64,000 bases of DNA, from the NCBI GenBank assembly GCA_004298465.1, contig SCRT01000012.1:62001-126000 (forward strand), read 5' to 3'. A program made the position numbers and the translations under genes. Below, one piece after another: positions 43,110-52,095 of the stretch. This DNA is from Nevskiaceae bacterium. GTDB taxonomy: Bacteria > Pseudomonadota > Gammaproteobacteria > Nevskiales > Nevskiaceae. Each line of letters begins with the position of its first letter. The stretch's first letter is position 1. The notes under the pieces were generated by a model. That model ran no database searches. It was given only the letters and a program-made list of their open reading frames with translations, and had not been told where the DNA came from.

Positions 43110-44312
43110 ATGTCTTATTTTAACCGCTTCAACACAGCTTTTTGCAGACGGACAGTGCTGGTCTGCGTGGCGGGCGGTGCGCTGGCGGCCTGTGCCACCT
43201 CGACGCCGCCGCAGCAAGGGGCGCCGCAGCCTGCGTCGCCAGCTGTTTCCGCGGCTCCGGCCATCGACACGGAAAGCGTCGCGCCGGTGATCGATCTGTC
43301 ACGGGCGCAGGCCGTTGCGCCGCAAGTCGGCTTGCGCAGCGATGCGCCGCTGACCTACGTCGTCAAGCGCGGTGACACGCTGTGGAGCATCGCGGCGTAT
43401 TTCCTGAAGACGCCGTGGCAATGGCCGGTGTTGTGGTACGACAACCCGCAGGTGAAGAACCCGCACCTGATCTATCCCGGCGACCGCCTCAAGCTTGTGT
43501 GGGTGAACGGCCAGCCGCGCCTGATGCGGGCGGGCGATGCCGCGCCGGAGAACGTGGAGCGCCTGCAGCCGCGTGTGCGCGAGGAGACACTTGCGAATGC
43601 GATCCCGGCGATCCCGTTCGCCGTGATCCGCGACTTCCTCGACGGGCCGCGTCTCGTGGATGCGGCGCAGATCGACGCCGCGCCCTACGTGGTGGGCTTC
43701 AGCGGCGAGCATCTGATCGGTGCCGCTGGGCATGACGTGTTCGTCAAGCACCTTGAAGGGGGCGCACGGGACTGGCAGATCATGCACATCGGCAAGACCT
43801 ACCGCGACCCGGACACCGGCAAGCTGCTGGGCTACGAGGCGATTCCGGTGGCGCGCGCCACGCTGACGCAGCCCGGCAAGGTGGCGCAGTTGAGCGTGAC
43901 CTCGAACGGCCGCGAGATCGTGGTCGGCGACTACCTGTTTGACGTGCTGCCGAACGTCTGGCATCCGGATTTCATCCCGCATGCACCGCCACAGGCGGTG
44001 GCTGGCAGCATCATTTCCGTGTTCAACGGACTCAACCAGATCGGCCAGTACCAGATCGTGACGCTGAACCGGGGTTCCGGCGTCGGGCTGGATGTCGGCA
44101 GCGTGCTGCAGATCATGCAGGCGCCGCGCGAGGTGCCGGACCCGCACGCGGCGGGTGCGACGGTGCGCATCCCAGCGCAACCCGTGGGTCTGATGATGGT
44201 GTTCGAGGTGGCCGAGCACCTGTCCTATGCGCTCGTCATGCAGATGACCGGGCCGGCGCACGTGCTGGACCGTTTCACGATGCCCGACGCGGCCGCGTTC
44301 ATGGCGCGCTGA
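43110..44312 (+). CDS. LysM-domain lipoprotein
   Basis: 400 residues. A lipoprotein signal with lipobox ALAAC (lipidated Cys28) and a Pro/Ala-rich stretch precede a LysM domain at about 81-131 (YVVKRGDTLWSIAAYFLK to YPGDRLKLV). The remaining ~260 residues form an uncharacterised conserved region. LysM binds peptidoglycan, so the protein probably tethers the outer or inner membrane to the wall. It lies directly before dprA, overlapping by one base (TGATG), an arrangement common in beta- and gamma-proteobacteria. The Shine-Dalgarno is strong (AGGGGGG). Confidence 0.9.
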   Translation: MSYFNRFNTAFCRRTVLVCVAGGALAACATSTPPQQGAPQPASPAVSAAPAIDTESVAPVIDLSRAQAVAPQVGLRSDAPLTYVVKRGDTLWSIAAYFLKTPWQWPVLWYDNPQVKNPHLIYPGDRLKLVWVNGQPRLMRAGDAAPENVERLQPRVREETLANAIPAIPFAVIRDFLDGPRLVDAAQIDAAPYVVGFSGEHLIGAAGHDVFVKHLEGGARDWQIMHIGKTYRDPDTGKLLGYEAIPVARATLTQPGKVAQLSVTSNGREIVVGDYLFDVLPNVWHPDFIPHAPPQAVAGSIISVFNGLNQIGQYQIVTLNRGSGVGLDVGSVLQIMQAPREVPDPHAAGATVRIPAQPVGLMMVFEVAEHLSYALVMQMTGPAHVLDRFTMPDAAAFMAR

Positions 44313-45424
44313 TGCCCGCGGCAGGCGCCGAACGTCGCGCCTGGCTGGCGCTGGTGCGCGCGCCTGGCATCGGCCCGATCCGCGTGCGGCGGTTGTTCGA
44401 CCACTTCGGCAGCGCTGCGGCGCTGCTGGATGCTGGTCCGGCGGCGTGGCGGGCGGCCGGTTTGGCGGATCGCTACCACGCTGCACTGAAGCAGCCGGAC
44501 GCTGCGGCGCTGGACGCCGACGAACGCTGGCTGGCGGCGCCGGGCCGCACCTTCATCGCGCTCGACGACCCGCGCTATCCGCAGCGGCTGCGCGAGATCG
44601 CCGCCGCCCCCATCGGCCTGTTCACGCTCGGCGACATCGGCCTGCTGGATGCCCCGCAGCTCGCCATCGTTGGCGCGCGCCGCGCCACGCTGCAGGCGCG
44701 GCGGGATGCGGCGGCATTCGCTGCCGAACTGGTGCGTGGCGGTTTTACCGTCACCAGCGGGTTGGCCACCGGCATCGACGGTGCGGCGCACAAGGGCGCG
44801 CTGGACGCTGGTGGAACGACGCTCGCGGTGTGCGCGAATGGCCTGGACCGCGTGTACCCGCCGCGCCACCACGAACTCGCACACGCCATCGCCGAGCGCG
44901 GCCTGCTGGTGTCGGAATTTCCGCCTGGCGTGACACCGCGTCCGGAATATTTCCCGCGCCGCAACCGCGTTATTTCCGGCCTCAGCGTGGGCGTGCTGGT
45001 GGTGGAAGCGGCGCGCCGCTCGGGGTCGCTGATCACCGCCCGGCTGGCAGCGGAGCAGGGTCGGGAAGTGTTTGCCGTGCCGGGCTCGATCCACAACCCG
45101 CTGGCCCAGGGCTGCCACGACCTGATCCGCGACGGCGCGCGGCTCGTGGAGTCGGCCGCCGACATCTTCGAGGAACTGGGCGTGGATCCGCCGACCGCGG
45201 GGTCCGCACCGGAATCGTCGGCTTCCACAGCACCGGACGCGCTCCAGCAGCGCATCCTGGACGCCCTGGGTTTCGAGCCGCTGGCGCTGGACCGCCTGAT
45301 CGAACGCCTCGACGTGCCGGTCGGTGCACTGCATGAAGCCTTGCTGACGCTGGAGTTGACGGGCCAGATCACATCCGCTGCGGGGGACGTTCTGACACGG
45401 CTGAGCGGGAAGAATGAGGTGTGA
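44312..45424 (+). CDS. dprA: DNA-processing protein DprA
   Basis: 370-residue DNA-protecting protein that loads RecA onto incoming single-stranded DNA during natural transformation. An N-terminal helix-hairpin-helix/SAM-like domain (APGIGPIRVRRLFDHFGS) precedes the Rossmann-like core (LAIVGARRAT; TSGLATGIDGAAHKGAL; PRRNRVISGLSVGVLVVEA) and a C-terminal winged helix (LQQRILDALGFEPLALDRL). All conserved nucleic-acid-binding blocks are visible. The start overlaps the LysM gene's stop. Confidence 0.95.
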   Translation: MPAAGAERRAWLALVRAPGIGPIRVRRLFDHFGSAAALLDAGPAAWRAAGLADRYHAALKQPDAAALDADERWLAAPGRTFIALDDPRYPQRLREIAAAPIGLFTLGDIGLLDAPQLAIVGARRATLQARRDAAAFAAELVRGGFTVTSGLATGIDGAAHKGALDAGGTTLAVCANGLDRVYPPRHHELAHAIAERGLLVSEFPPGVTPRPEYFPRRNRVISGLSVGVLVVEAARRSGSLITARLAAEQGREVFAVPGSIHNPLAQGCHDLIRDGARLVESAADIFEELGVDPPTAGSAPESSASTAPDALQQRILDALGFEPLALDRLIERLDVPVGALHEALLTLELTGQITSAAGDVLTRLSGKNEV

Positions 45425-45600
45425 GGAGTGAAAGGTGAGGGACAAGGAGCAAGGGGAGTTGGGACAGTGCAGGCGTGGCGGTTACCAGTTTCCAATCTCC
45501 AATCTCGGATTCCTCGCCTCCAGTAATGCGGCCGAGACATGCGGCAGCAGCGATCTTGGGTCACAATTCCGCCCTGAAATTCCCGCAACCGGTGTTCCCC

Positions 45601-46083
45601 ATGAAGGAAAGCCTTCTCGACGTGCTGCTGTATCTGTTCGAAAACTACGGCGATGTCGAGACGCAGCCGGTAGCGGACCGTGAAATCCTGCGCGACGAGC
45701 TGACGGGTGCCGGCTTCGCGGATGCGGAAGTCGAGGACGCGTTTGCGTGGCTGGCGCGGCTGGACGAGCCGCATGCGGCGTCTCCGGCGCCCGGCACGCT
45801 GCGCATCTATGCGCCGTCGGAGCTGGCGCGGCTCGACGTCGAATGCCGCGGCGTGCTGCTGGACCTGGAGCGCATGGGTGTGCTGGATGCCGCGGGCCGC
45901 GAGCTGGTGATCGACTTGCTGCTGGCGGCGGATCTGCCCATCGACGTGCAGGTCGTGAAGTGGGCGTGCCTGCTGGTGATGCTGAATCGCGATCTGGGCG
46001 CCGCCGCTCCGGAAGCCGAGGAATTCTTCGATTTTCCCGGCGCGTTGCGCATGCTGGTCGACGGGCATCCGCAGTTGCAATAG
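45601..46083 (+). CDS. smg: Smg family protein (DUF494)
   Basis: 160-residue acidic cytoplasmic protein of unknown function, conserved between dprA and topA in many proteobacteria. It begins MKESLLDVLLYLFENYGD and ends with the DFPGALRMLVDGHPQLQ-like tail. Motifs RIYAPSELARLDVECRGVL and ERMGVLDAAGRELVIDLLL match the family. No Shine-Dalgarno is obvious; the ATG at 45601 gives the exact family N-terminus. The 176-base gap before it contains nothing recognisable. Confidence 0.92.
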   Translation: MKESLLDVLLYLFENYGDVETQPVADREILRDELTGAGFADAEVEDAFAWLARLDEPHAASPAPGTLRIYAPSELARLDVECRGVLLDLERMGVLDAAGRELVIDLLLAADLPIDVQVVKWACLLVMLNRDLGAAAPEAEEFFDFPGALRMLVDGHPQLQ

Positions 46084-46182
46084 GCGGCGCCCCGGTGTCC
46101 GCGCGGCTCGCCCCGGCTGGACACGCTCGCGGCCTAACGCGTATAAGCTGCGCCTGCGCCGTCTTGCGCCAATCCCAGTGAA

Positions 46183-48600
46183 ATGAGCAGAAATCTCGTC
46201 ATCGTCGAGTCTCCGGCCAAGGCCAAGACCATCCAGAAATACCTCGGGCCGGACTATGAAGTCCTGGCGTCCTACGGCCATGTGCGCGATCTGGTGCCGA
46301 AGGATGGCGCCGTCGATCCGGCGCGCGGTTTCGAGATGAAATACGAGCTGATCGCGCGCAATGAAAAGCACGTGCGCGCCATCCTCGGTGAGCTCAAGCG
46401 CGCGGATGCGCTGTATCTGGCCACCGACCCTGACCGTGAAGGCGAGGCCATTGCCTGGCACCTGCTGCAGGTGCTTAAGGAAAGGAAGGCGATCGGCGAC
46501 AAGCCGGTGCACCGGGTGGTGTTCTACGAGATCACGCCGCGCGAAGTGAAGCGCGCCATCGCCGAGCCACGCGAGGTGGCTACGCCGCTTGTCAATGCCC
46601 AGCAGGCGCGGCGGGCACTGGACTACCTCGTCGGCTTCAACCTGTCACCGCTGTTGTGGCGCAAGGTCGCGCCTGGGCTTTCCGCCGGCCGTGTGCAGTC
46701 GCCGGCGTTGCGGTTGATCTGTGAACGCGAGCTGGAAATTCGTGCCTTCCAGCCGCAGGAATACTGGACACTGGACGCGCGCGCCAACAAGGCCGGGGCT
46801 GCGTTCACCGCCAAGCTTGTGGAATACAACGGCGCGAAAGTCGAGCAGTTCACGCTTGGCGATGCGGGTGCGGCGGAAGCGGCACGCGCCGCCATCGAGG
46901 CGGCCGCCGGCGGCCGCCTGCACGTCGACAAGGTCGACAAGAAGCAGCGCCGCCGCACGCCGGGTCCGCCGTTCACGACGTCTACCCTGCAGCAGGACGC
47001 GAACCGCCGCCTGGGCTTCACCGCCAGCCGTACCATGCGCACTGCGCAGCAGTTGTATGAAGGCGTGGAGATCGACGGCCACGCCGTTGGCCTGATCTCC
47101 TACATGCGTACCGACTCCGTGCATCTGGCGCAGGAGGCGGTGGGCGAGATCCGCGGCGTGATCGCCGCCCAGTTCGGCGCGAAATCCGTGCCGGACACAC
47201 CCAACTTCTTCAAGGTCAAATCCAAGAACGCGCAGGAAGCGCACGAGGCCATCCGCCCCACTTCCGCCCAGCGCCTGCCGCAGGACGTGCAGCGCCACCT
47301 GACGGCCGACCAGGCCAAGCTCTATACGCTGATCTGGAAGCGCGCCGTAGCCAGCCAGATGGTGCCGGCGCTGTTCGACACCGTGGCCGCCACGCTGCGG
47401 GCCAGCGACCGGCACGCTTTCCGTGCCACCGGGCAGGTGCTGGTGGAGCCGGGTTTCCTGGCCGCCTGGGGCGTGAACACCGCCGACGAGGACAACGCGA
47501 AGGATGACGAGAAGCGCCTGCCGGCATTGGTCGAAGGCGAATCCGTGCAGCTGGAAGCGCTGCTGCCGGAGCAGCACTTCACCCAGCCACCGCCGCGCTA
47601 CACGGAAGCGAGCCTGGTGAAGACGCTGGAGGAATTCGACATCGGCCGCCCGTCCACCTACGCCACGATCATTTCCACGCTGCAGGCGCGCGACTACGTG
47701 CACCTCGACGCCAAGGCCTTCGTGCCCACCGACGTCGGCATGATCGTCAACAAGTTCCTCACCGACCACTTCACGCGCTACGTGGACTACACGTTCACCG
47801 CGAAGCTGGAGGACGAGCTCGACGCCATCTCCCGCGGCGAGGCGGAGTGGATCCCGTTGCTGGCGCATTTCTGGGGCGATTTCAAGCCGCTGGTCGATGA
47901 GAAGATGGAGCTGAAGCGTTCCGAAGTGTCGGAAGCGCGGCTTTTGGGCAACGACCCGGCCAGCGGCAAGCCGGTGACGGCGCGCCTCGGCCGCTACGGG
48001 CCCTTCGTGCAGATCGGCACCAAGGACGACGCCGACAAGCCGCGCTTTGCCAGCCTGCGCGGCGGGCTGCGCATCGACACCGTCACGCTCGATCAGGCGC
48101 TGGAACTGTTCCGCCTGCCGCGCCACCTCGGCGCGCTGCCGAGCGGCGAGGACGTCACCATCAACATCGGCCGCTTCGGCCCTTACGCCCACTATGGCGA
48201 CCAGTTCGTCAGCCTGAAGAAGGACGACGACCCCTACACGATTGAACTGCCGCGCGTCATGGAGCTTATCGAGGCCAAGCAGGTGGCGTTGGAAGCCGCC
48301 ACCATCCGCAAGTTTGGCGAAACCGGCATCCGCGTCGTCAAGGGCCGCTTCGGGCCGTACATCACGGACGGCAAGCGCCGCGCGCGGATCCCGAAGACCA
48401 AGGACCCGGAAGCGCTGTCGGTCTTCGAGTGCGAGGCGTTCCTGGCCGAGGCGGAAGCCGCGAAGCCGGCGAAGAAGAAGGCCGGCGCAAGGAAGACCGC
48501 GACGAAGAAGGTTGAGGCTGGGGCCAGCAAGCCGGCAGCACGCAAACGCACGACGGTACGCAAGGCCCCTGTACGCAGGAAGAAGACCGACCCGTCATGA
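46183..48600 (+). CDS. topA: DNA topoisomerase I (type IA), Lys-rich tail without zinc fingers
   Basis: 805-residue enzyme that relaxes negative supercoils. The TOPRIM domain (VIVESPAKAKTIQKYLG; DPDREGEAIAW) is followed by the core with active-site Tyr307 in LISYMRTDSVHL. The C-terminal part has glycine-rich TopoC-like repeats (RLGRYGPFVQIG; NIGRFGPYAHYG; VKGRFGPYITDG) and a Lys/Ala-rich tail. The cysteine-pair zinc ribbons of E. coli TopA are absent; only isolated cysteines remain. This compact layout occurs in Xanthomonads and some beta-proteobacteria. It overlaps tsaC by four bases (ATGA). Confidence 0.96.
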   Translation: MSRNLVIVESPAKAKTIQKYLGPDYEVLASYGHVRDLVPKDGAVDPARGFEMKYELIARNEKHVRAILGELKRADALYLATDPDREGEAIAWHLLQVLKERKAIGDKPVHRVVFYEITPREVKRAIAEPREVATPLVNAQQARRALDYLVGFNLSPLLWRKVAPGLSAGRVQSPALRLICERELEIRAFQPQEYWTLDARANKAGAAFTAKLVEYNGAKVEQFTLGDAGAAEAARAAIEAAAGGRLHVDKVDKKQRRRTPGPPFTTSTLQQDANRRLGFTASRTMRTAQQLYEGVEIDGHAVGLISYMRTDSVHLAQEAVGEIRGVIAAQFGAKSVPDTPNFFKVKSKNAQEAHEAIRPTSAQRLPQDVQRHLTADQAKLYTLIWKRAVASQMVPALFDTVAATLRASDRHAFRATGQVLVEPGFLAAWGVNTADEDNAKDDEKRLPALVEGESVQLEALLPEQHFTQPPPRYTEASLVKTLEEFDIGRPSTYATIISTLQARDYVHLDAKAFVPTDVGMIVNKFLTDHFTRYVDYTFTAKLEDELDAISRGEAEWIPLLAHFWGDFKPLVDEKMELKRSEVSEARLLGNDPASGKPVTARLGRYGPFVQIGTKDDADKPRFASLRGGLRIDTVTLDQALELFRLPRHLGALPSGEDVTINIGRFGPYAHYGDQFVSLKKDDDPYTIELPRVMELIEAKQVALEAATIRKFGETGIRVVKGRFGPYITDGKRRARIPKTKDPEALSVFECEAFLAEAEAAKPAKKKAGARKTATKKVEAGASKPAARKRTTVRKAPVRRKKTDPS

Positions 48601-49163
48601 CGGCACCGATGTTGCAGGCCGCGCTGGCCGCACTGCGCGGTGGTGGCGTGGTGGCCTACCCCACCGAAGGTGTGTGGGGCGTGGGCTGTGACCCGCGCAA
48701 TGCCGCGGCGGTGGCGAAGGTCATCGCGCTCAAGCAGCGCGACTGGCACAAGGGCCTGATCCTGCTGGCAGCCGACTTCGAGATGCTGCGCCCGTTCGTC
48801 ACTGTCCCGTCGGCTGCCGCACTCGCGCAGGCGCAAGCCACGTGGCCAGGCCCCGTCACCTGGGTGTTCCCCGCCGGGCCTGCCTGCCTGCCGCTGGTGC
48901 GCGGGGAGCACCCGAGCATTGCCGTGCGCGTCACGGCCCACCCGCTGGCCGCGGCGTTGAGCCGCGCGTTCGGCGCGCCCGTCGTGTCCACCAGCGCGAA
49001 TCTTGCCGGGCACCCTGCGGCGCTTACTGCTGCAGACGTGCGGGCACAGCTCGGCAGCGGGGTGGACGCCATCGTTGACGGCCCGCTGGGTGGGTTGAAA
49101 GGCCCGACCGCGATCCGTGACATTGCAACCGGCGACTACATCCGCCGGCCGGCTGGCAACTGA
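48597..49163 (+). CDS. tsaC: L-threonylcarbamoyladenylate synthase TsaC
   Basis: 188-residue enzyme making threonylcarbamoyl-AMP for the t6A modification of ANN-decoding tRNAs. The YrdC/Sua5 fold is shown by [62 protein letters not shown] and [14 protein letters not shown]. It has the short TsaC form without the Sua5 C-terminal domain. The start overlaps the topA stop (ATGA), so the two are translationally coupled. Confidence 0.95.
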   Translation: MTAPMLQAALAALRGGGVVAYPTEGVWGVGCDPRNAAAVAKVIALKQRDWHKGLILLAADFEMLRPFVTVPSAAALAQAQATWPGPVTWVFPAGPACLPLVRGEHPSIAVRVTAHPLAAALSRAFGAPVVSTSANLAGHPAALTAADVRAQLGSGVDAIVDGPLGGLKGPTAIRDIATGDYIRRPAGN

Positions 49164-49258
49164 TCGTTGTCACGGGAGGCCGCAGCGCGCTCCCGTACAA
49201 TCACGCGACGGTGCCGCCGGGTGCGGTACCGTTACCCGATCCGTGTGGATGCAACGCG

Positions 49259-50206
49259 ATGACGCCTGAATCCCATTCCGCCCCCGCCACGCCTGACGCA
49301 CCGGCGGTGGAAACGTATCTGCGCACGCTGATTTCCCGCATCTGTACCGGGGTGGAAGCGCTCGGCGCCGGCGGCGACCGCTTCCTGCGTGACGAATGGG
49401 AAAAACCAGCAGATTCCCCGCTGCAGGGCGAAGGCATTACCTGCATGCTGGAAGACGGCGCTGTGTTTGAACGTGCCGGCGTGGGCTTTTCCGCTGTATC
49501 AGGTGCGAAGCTGCCCACCGCCGCCAGTGCTCGCCGCCCGGCTCTGGCTGGTCGCAGCTTCCGCGCCATGGGCGTGTCGCTTGTCATCCACCCGCGCAAC
49601 CCCTTTGTTCCGACGGCGCACGCGAACGTGCGGTTCTTCATCGCCGAAAAGCCTGGCGAGCCGCCGGTCTGGTGGTTCGGCGGTGGCTTTGACCTTACTC
49701 CCTATTATGGTTTCGAGGCCGACTGCAAGCATTGGCACGAACAGGCACGCGCGGCCTGCGAAGCCTTTGGCGCAGACGTCTATCCGCGCCTCAAGCACTG
49801 GTGCGACGACTATTTCTGTCTGAAACATCGCCACGAGCAGCGCGGCATCGGCGGGCTGTTCTTCGACGATTGGGACCACGGCGGCTTCGATCGCGCCTTC
49901 GCATTCATGCAAAGCGTCGGCGACCATTTTCTGCCCGCCTACCAGCCGATCGTGCAACGCCGCAACGACGTCGCCTACGGCGCGCGCGAACGCGACTGGC
50001 AGTTGTACCGTCGTTCCCGCTATGCGGAATTCAACCTCGTATGGGACCGCGGCACGCTGTTCGGCCTGCAGTCCGGCGGCCGCGTGGAATCCATCCTGCT
50101 GTCCATGCCGCCGCTCGCCGCATGGCGCTACGCCTTCCATCCCGAAGCCGGCTCACCGGAAGCCGCGCTGATCGAAGACTACTTGCCGCCGCGCGATTGG
50201 GTTTGA
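49259..50206 (+). CDS. hemF: Oxygen-dependent coproporphyrinogen-III oxidase
   Basis: 315-residue aerobic haem-synthesis enzyme that oxidatively decarboxylates coproporphyrinogen III. Family blocks in order are [83 protein letters not shown], and [16 protein letters not shown] then [13 protein letters not shown]. Length and all conserved His/Asp/Arg positions are normal. It indicates aerobic growth. The ATG at 49259 lacks a strong Shine-Dalgarno, but the longer frame upstream is not conserved. Confidence 0.97.
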   Translation: MTPESHSAPATPDAPAVETYLRTLISRICTGVEALGAGGDRFLRDEWEKPADSPLQGEGITCMLEDGAVFERAGVGFSAVSGAKLPTAASARRPALAGRSFRAMGVSLVIHPRNPFVPTAHANVRFFIAEKPGEPPVWWFGGGFDLTPYYGFEADCKHWHEQARAACEAFGADVYPRLKHWCDDYFCLKHRHEQRGIGGLFFDDWDHGGFDRAFAFMQSVGDHFLPAYQPIVQRRNDVAYGARERDWQLYRRSRYAEFNLVWDRGTLFGLQSGGRVESILLSMPPLAAWRYAFHPEAGSPEAALIEDYLPPRDWV

Positions 50207-50437
50207 GGGCAGCGCAAGCAGGGATTGGCGATGCGTCGCTGAAAGCATTTTCTTCAGTGCGGCCTGAAGCTGAGAATCCCTGGAGTGGGCCAGGGGAAGA
50301 ACAAATGGTGGTTCTCCATTGCGATTGCCTTCGAACTTTTGGCGTGCTGCAAAGCCTAAGTCCCTTTAGTTGTACCCCAAGGCAATCCACCCCCGCGCTC
50401 CATACAAAAGCGCCGAAGCGTGCAACAAGGAAACCCC

Positions 50438-51532
50438 GTGAATTTTCATTGGCCACCCGTGCCTCGGCGCGTAATCATTGCGCATCCGATGCATCTGGGC
50501 GATGTGGTCACCGCTCTTCCCCTGGCGGGTGTGCTCAAGCAACGCTGGCCGGACGTTGCGGTGTATTTCTGCGGTATCGGGCAGGCCCGGCCGCTTATAG
50601 AGTGCTGTGTACACATCGACGGCTTTATCGATGTGGAGGCCGCACTTGCCGACCCGGCCGTGTTGGCTGCGGCGGGCGCCGGTGTGTTCTTGAACCCCTA
50701 CCCGAGCTATCCATTGATGCGCAGCGCGCTGGCAGCGCGCATCCCGATCCGCGTCGGCAACCTGCGGCGGCCGCGGATGTGGCGTTACTGCAACCGTTTC
50801 GTCGCCTATAGCCGCGCCCATTCATGCGAGCATACAGTTGACATCGTGCTCAAGAACCTGCGTGCGTTGAAGATAAGGACGCGGATCGCAGATGAAGACT
50901 TGCGCACGGTTTATGGATTGTCTCGACTGGAGGCTATGCCGCCCGAGCTCGCAGCACTTGCCGCTGCAGATCGTTTCAATCTGATCGTCCATCCGAAATC
51001 CGGGGGTGAAGGGCGCGAATGGTCGTTGTCGAGCTTCGCGGCGTTGATCGATGCATTGCCTGCCGAACGCTGCCGCGTCATCGTGACCGGCGTGGCGGCG
51101 GAGCGCGAGGCGGTGAAGCGTGAGTGCCCGTCTTTGCTGACGCGCGCCAACACGGTGGACTTGATGGGCCGGCTGACGCTCAAGCAGTTCATTGCACTGG
51201 CTGCCCGCATGGATGGCATCGTGGCAAGCGGCACCGGCCCTTTGCACATCGCTGCCGCACTCGGCATCCACGCATTGGGAGTTTATCCACCAACGGCCAA
51301 CATCAATGCCCTGCGCTGGGCGCCGATCGGCCTGCAAGCTGAATCCGTGGGTTTGGCGTGTTGCCCGGAACAGCGGCGACCTTCTTGCCTGGCTTCCCAG
51401 CTCGGGGCTCCTTGCGGGTGCATGCAGGACATCTCCCCAGAGCAGATCGCCGGGATCGTGCAAGGCTGGATCAAGAACGCCCGGAAAGCAGGACATGATT
51501 TACCCGCTTCAGCTGATCGCGCAACGCCGTAA
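50438..51532 (+). CDS. Glycosyltransferase family 9 (heptosyltransferase-like)
   Basis: 364 residues of GT-B fold, resembling ADP-heptose:LPS heptosyltransferases. The N-terminal domain has VIIAHPMHLGDVVTALPL and the C-terminal domain NLIVHPKSGGEGREWSLSSF, LMGRLTLKQFIALAARMDG and SGTGPLHIAAALGIHALGVY. The GT9 nucleotide-sugar-binding DxGxxH-type motif reads SGTGPLH here. The tail is Cys-rich (CCPEQRRPSCLASQLGAPCG). It may act in lipopolysaccharide core synthesis, but it stands apart from other LPS genes. GTG at 50438 was chosen for AAGGA seven bases upstream. The preceding 230 bases hold small hairpins but nothing I can identify. Confidence 0.82.
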   Translation: MNFHWPPVPRRVIIAHPMHLGDVVTALPLAGVLKQRWPDVAVYFCGIGQARPLIECCVHIDGFIDVEAALADPAVLAAAGAGVFLNPYPSYPLMRSALAARIPIRVGNLRRPRMWRYCNRFVAYSRAHSCEHTVDIVLKNLRALKIRTRIADEDLRTVYGLSRLEAMPPELAALAAADRFNLIVHPKSGGEGREWSLSSFAALIDALPAERCRVIVTGVAAEREAVKRECPSLLTRANTVDLMGRLTLKQFIALAARMDGIVASGTGPLHIAAALGIHALGVYPPTANINALRWAPIGLQAESVGLACCPEQRRPSCLASQLGAPCGCMQDISPEQIAGIVQGWIKNARKAGHDLPASADRATP

Positions 51533-51624
51533 AGGGATCGCCTGTGGCATGCACTTTGGCGTGGACAGTTGTACCGATATGTTCAGCACGTCGCGATGGC
51601 CATCCGGCCTGGAGATCCATGCAA

Positions 51625-52086
51625 TCAGCTGAGTGCGTATTCACGGCTCAGATTGACGCGCAGCGTGGCGAAGCCTGCCGCGACCGGCAGGCGCCACACC
51701 GCAGGCGCGTCTTCTTCCGCATGTGCGGCGAAGGCCGGGCAGTGTGGGCCGGCGGCGGGCGCGTGGGCGGCAATATGCAACCGGCCCTCATCTGCCGTGG
51801 TGGTGGAGAAAGCGAGCCGACGCCCTGCCACGTCGAGTTGTGCAAATACCGGAGTATCAAGCTCCCCCCGTAGCGCGGGGTGGGCGATGGCGCCGTCCGG
51901 CAGCACGACTTCCAGCCGCAGCAGGGCGCGTGGCTGGCGCCGGCGCGGGGCGACGAGCGGCGCCGACGTGGGCGGGTTCTGCACCATGCCGCGGCTGAAC
52001 AGCCCGCTACCGATGAAGCCCACCAACAGCGTTGCCACTCCCACCAGCCGGTTGCCCAACCCCGAACGCGGGCGGCGGGGCGTCAT
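51625..52086 (-). CDS. Hypothetical protein with one membrane helix, downstream of purD
   Basis: 153 residues of no recognised family. A basic N-terminus precedes one hydrophobic segment (about 13-31, VGVATLLVGFIGSGLF) and a ~110-residue domain rich in beta-forming stretches (LLRLEVVLPDGAIAHPALRG; TPVFAQLDVAGRRLAF; GFATLRVNLSREYALS). It is probably exported and membrane-tethered. The start lies 9 bases after the purD stop, so it is almost certainly in that operon, although the pairing has no obvious functional meaning. Confidence 0.65.
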   Translation of the reverse strand: MTPRRPRSGLGNRLVGVATLLVGFIGSGLFSRGMVQNPPTSAPLVAPRRRQPRALLRLEVVLPDGAIAHPALRGELDTPVFAQLDVAGRRLAFSTTTADEGRLHIAAHAPAAGPHCPAFAAHAEEDAPAVWRLPVAAGFATLRVNLSREYALS

Positions 52087-52095
52087 GAGCCGCCG

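Noticed and set aside
50207..50437. Small RNA in the hemF to GT9 gap
   Set aside because: Short inverted repeats such as CCTGG/CCAGG occur, but they are weak and no terminator follows.
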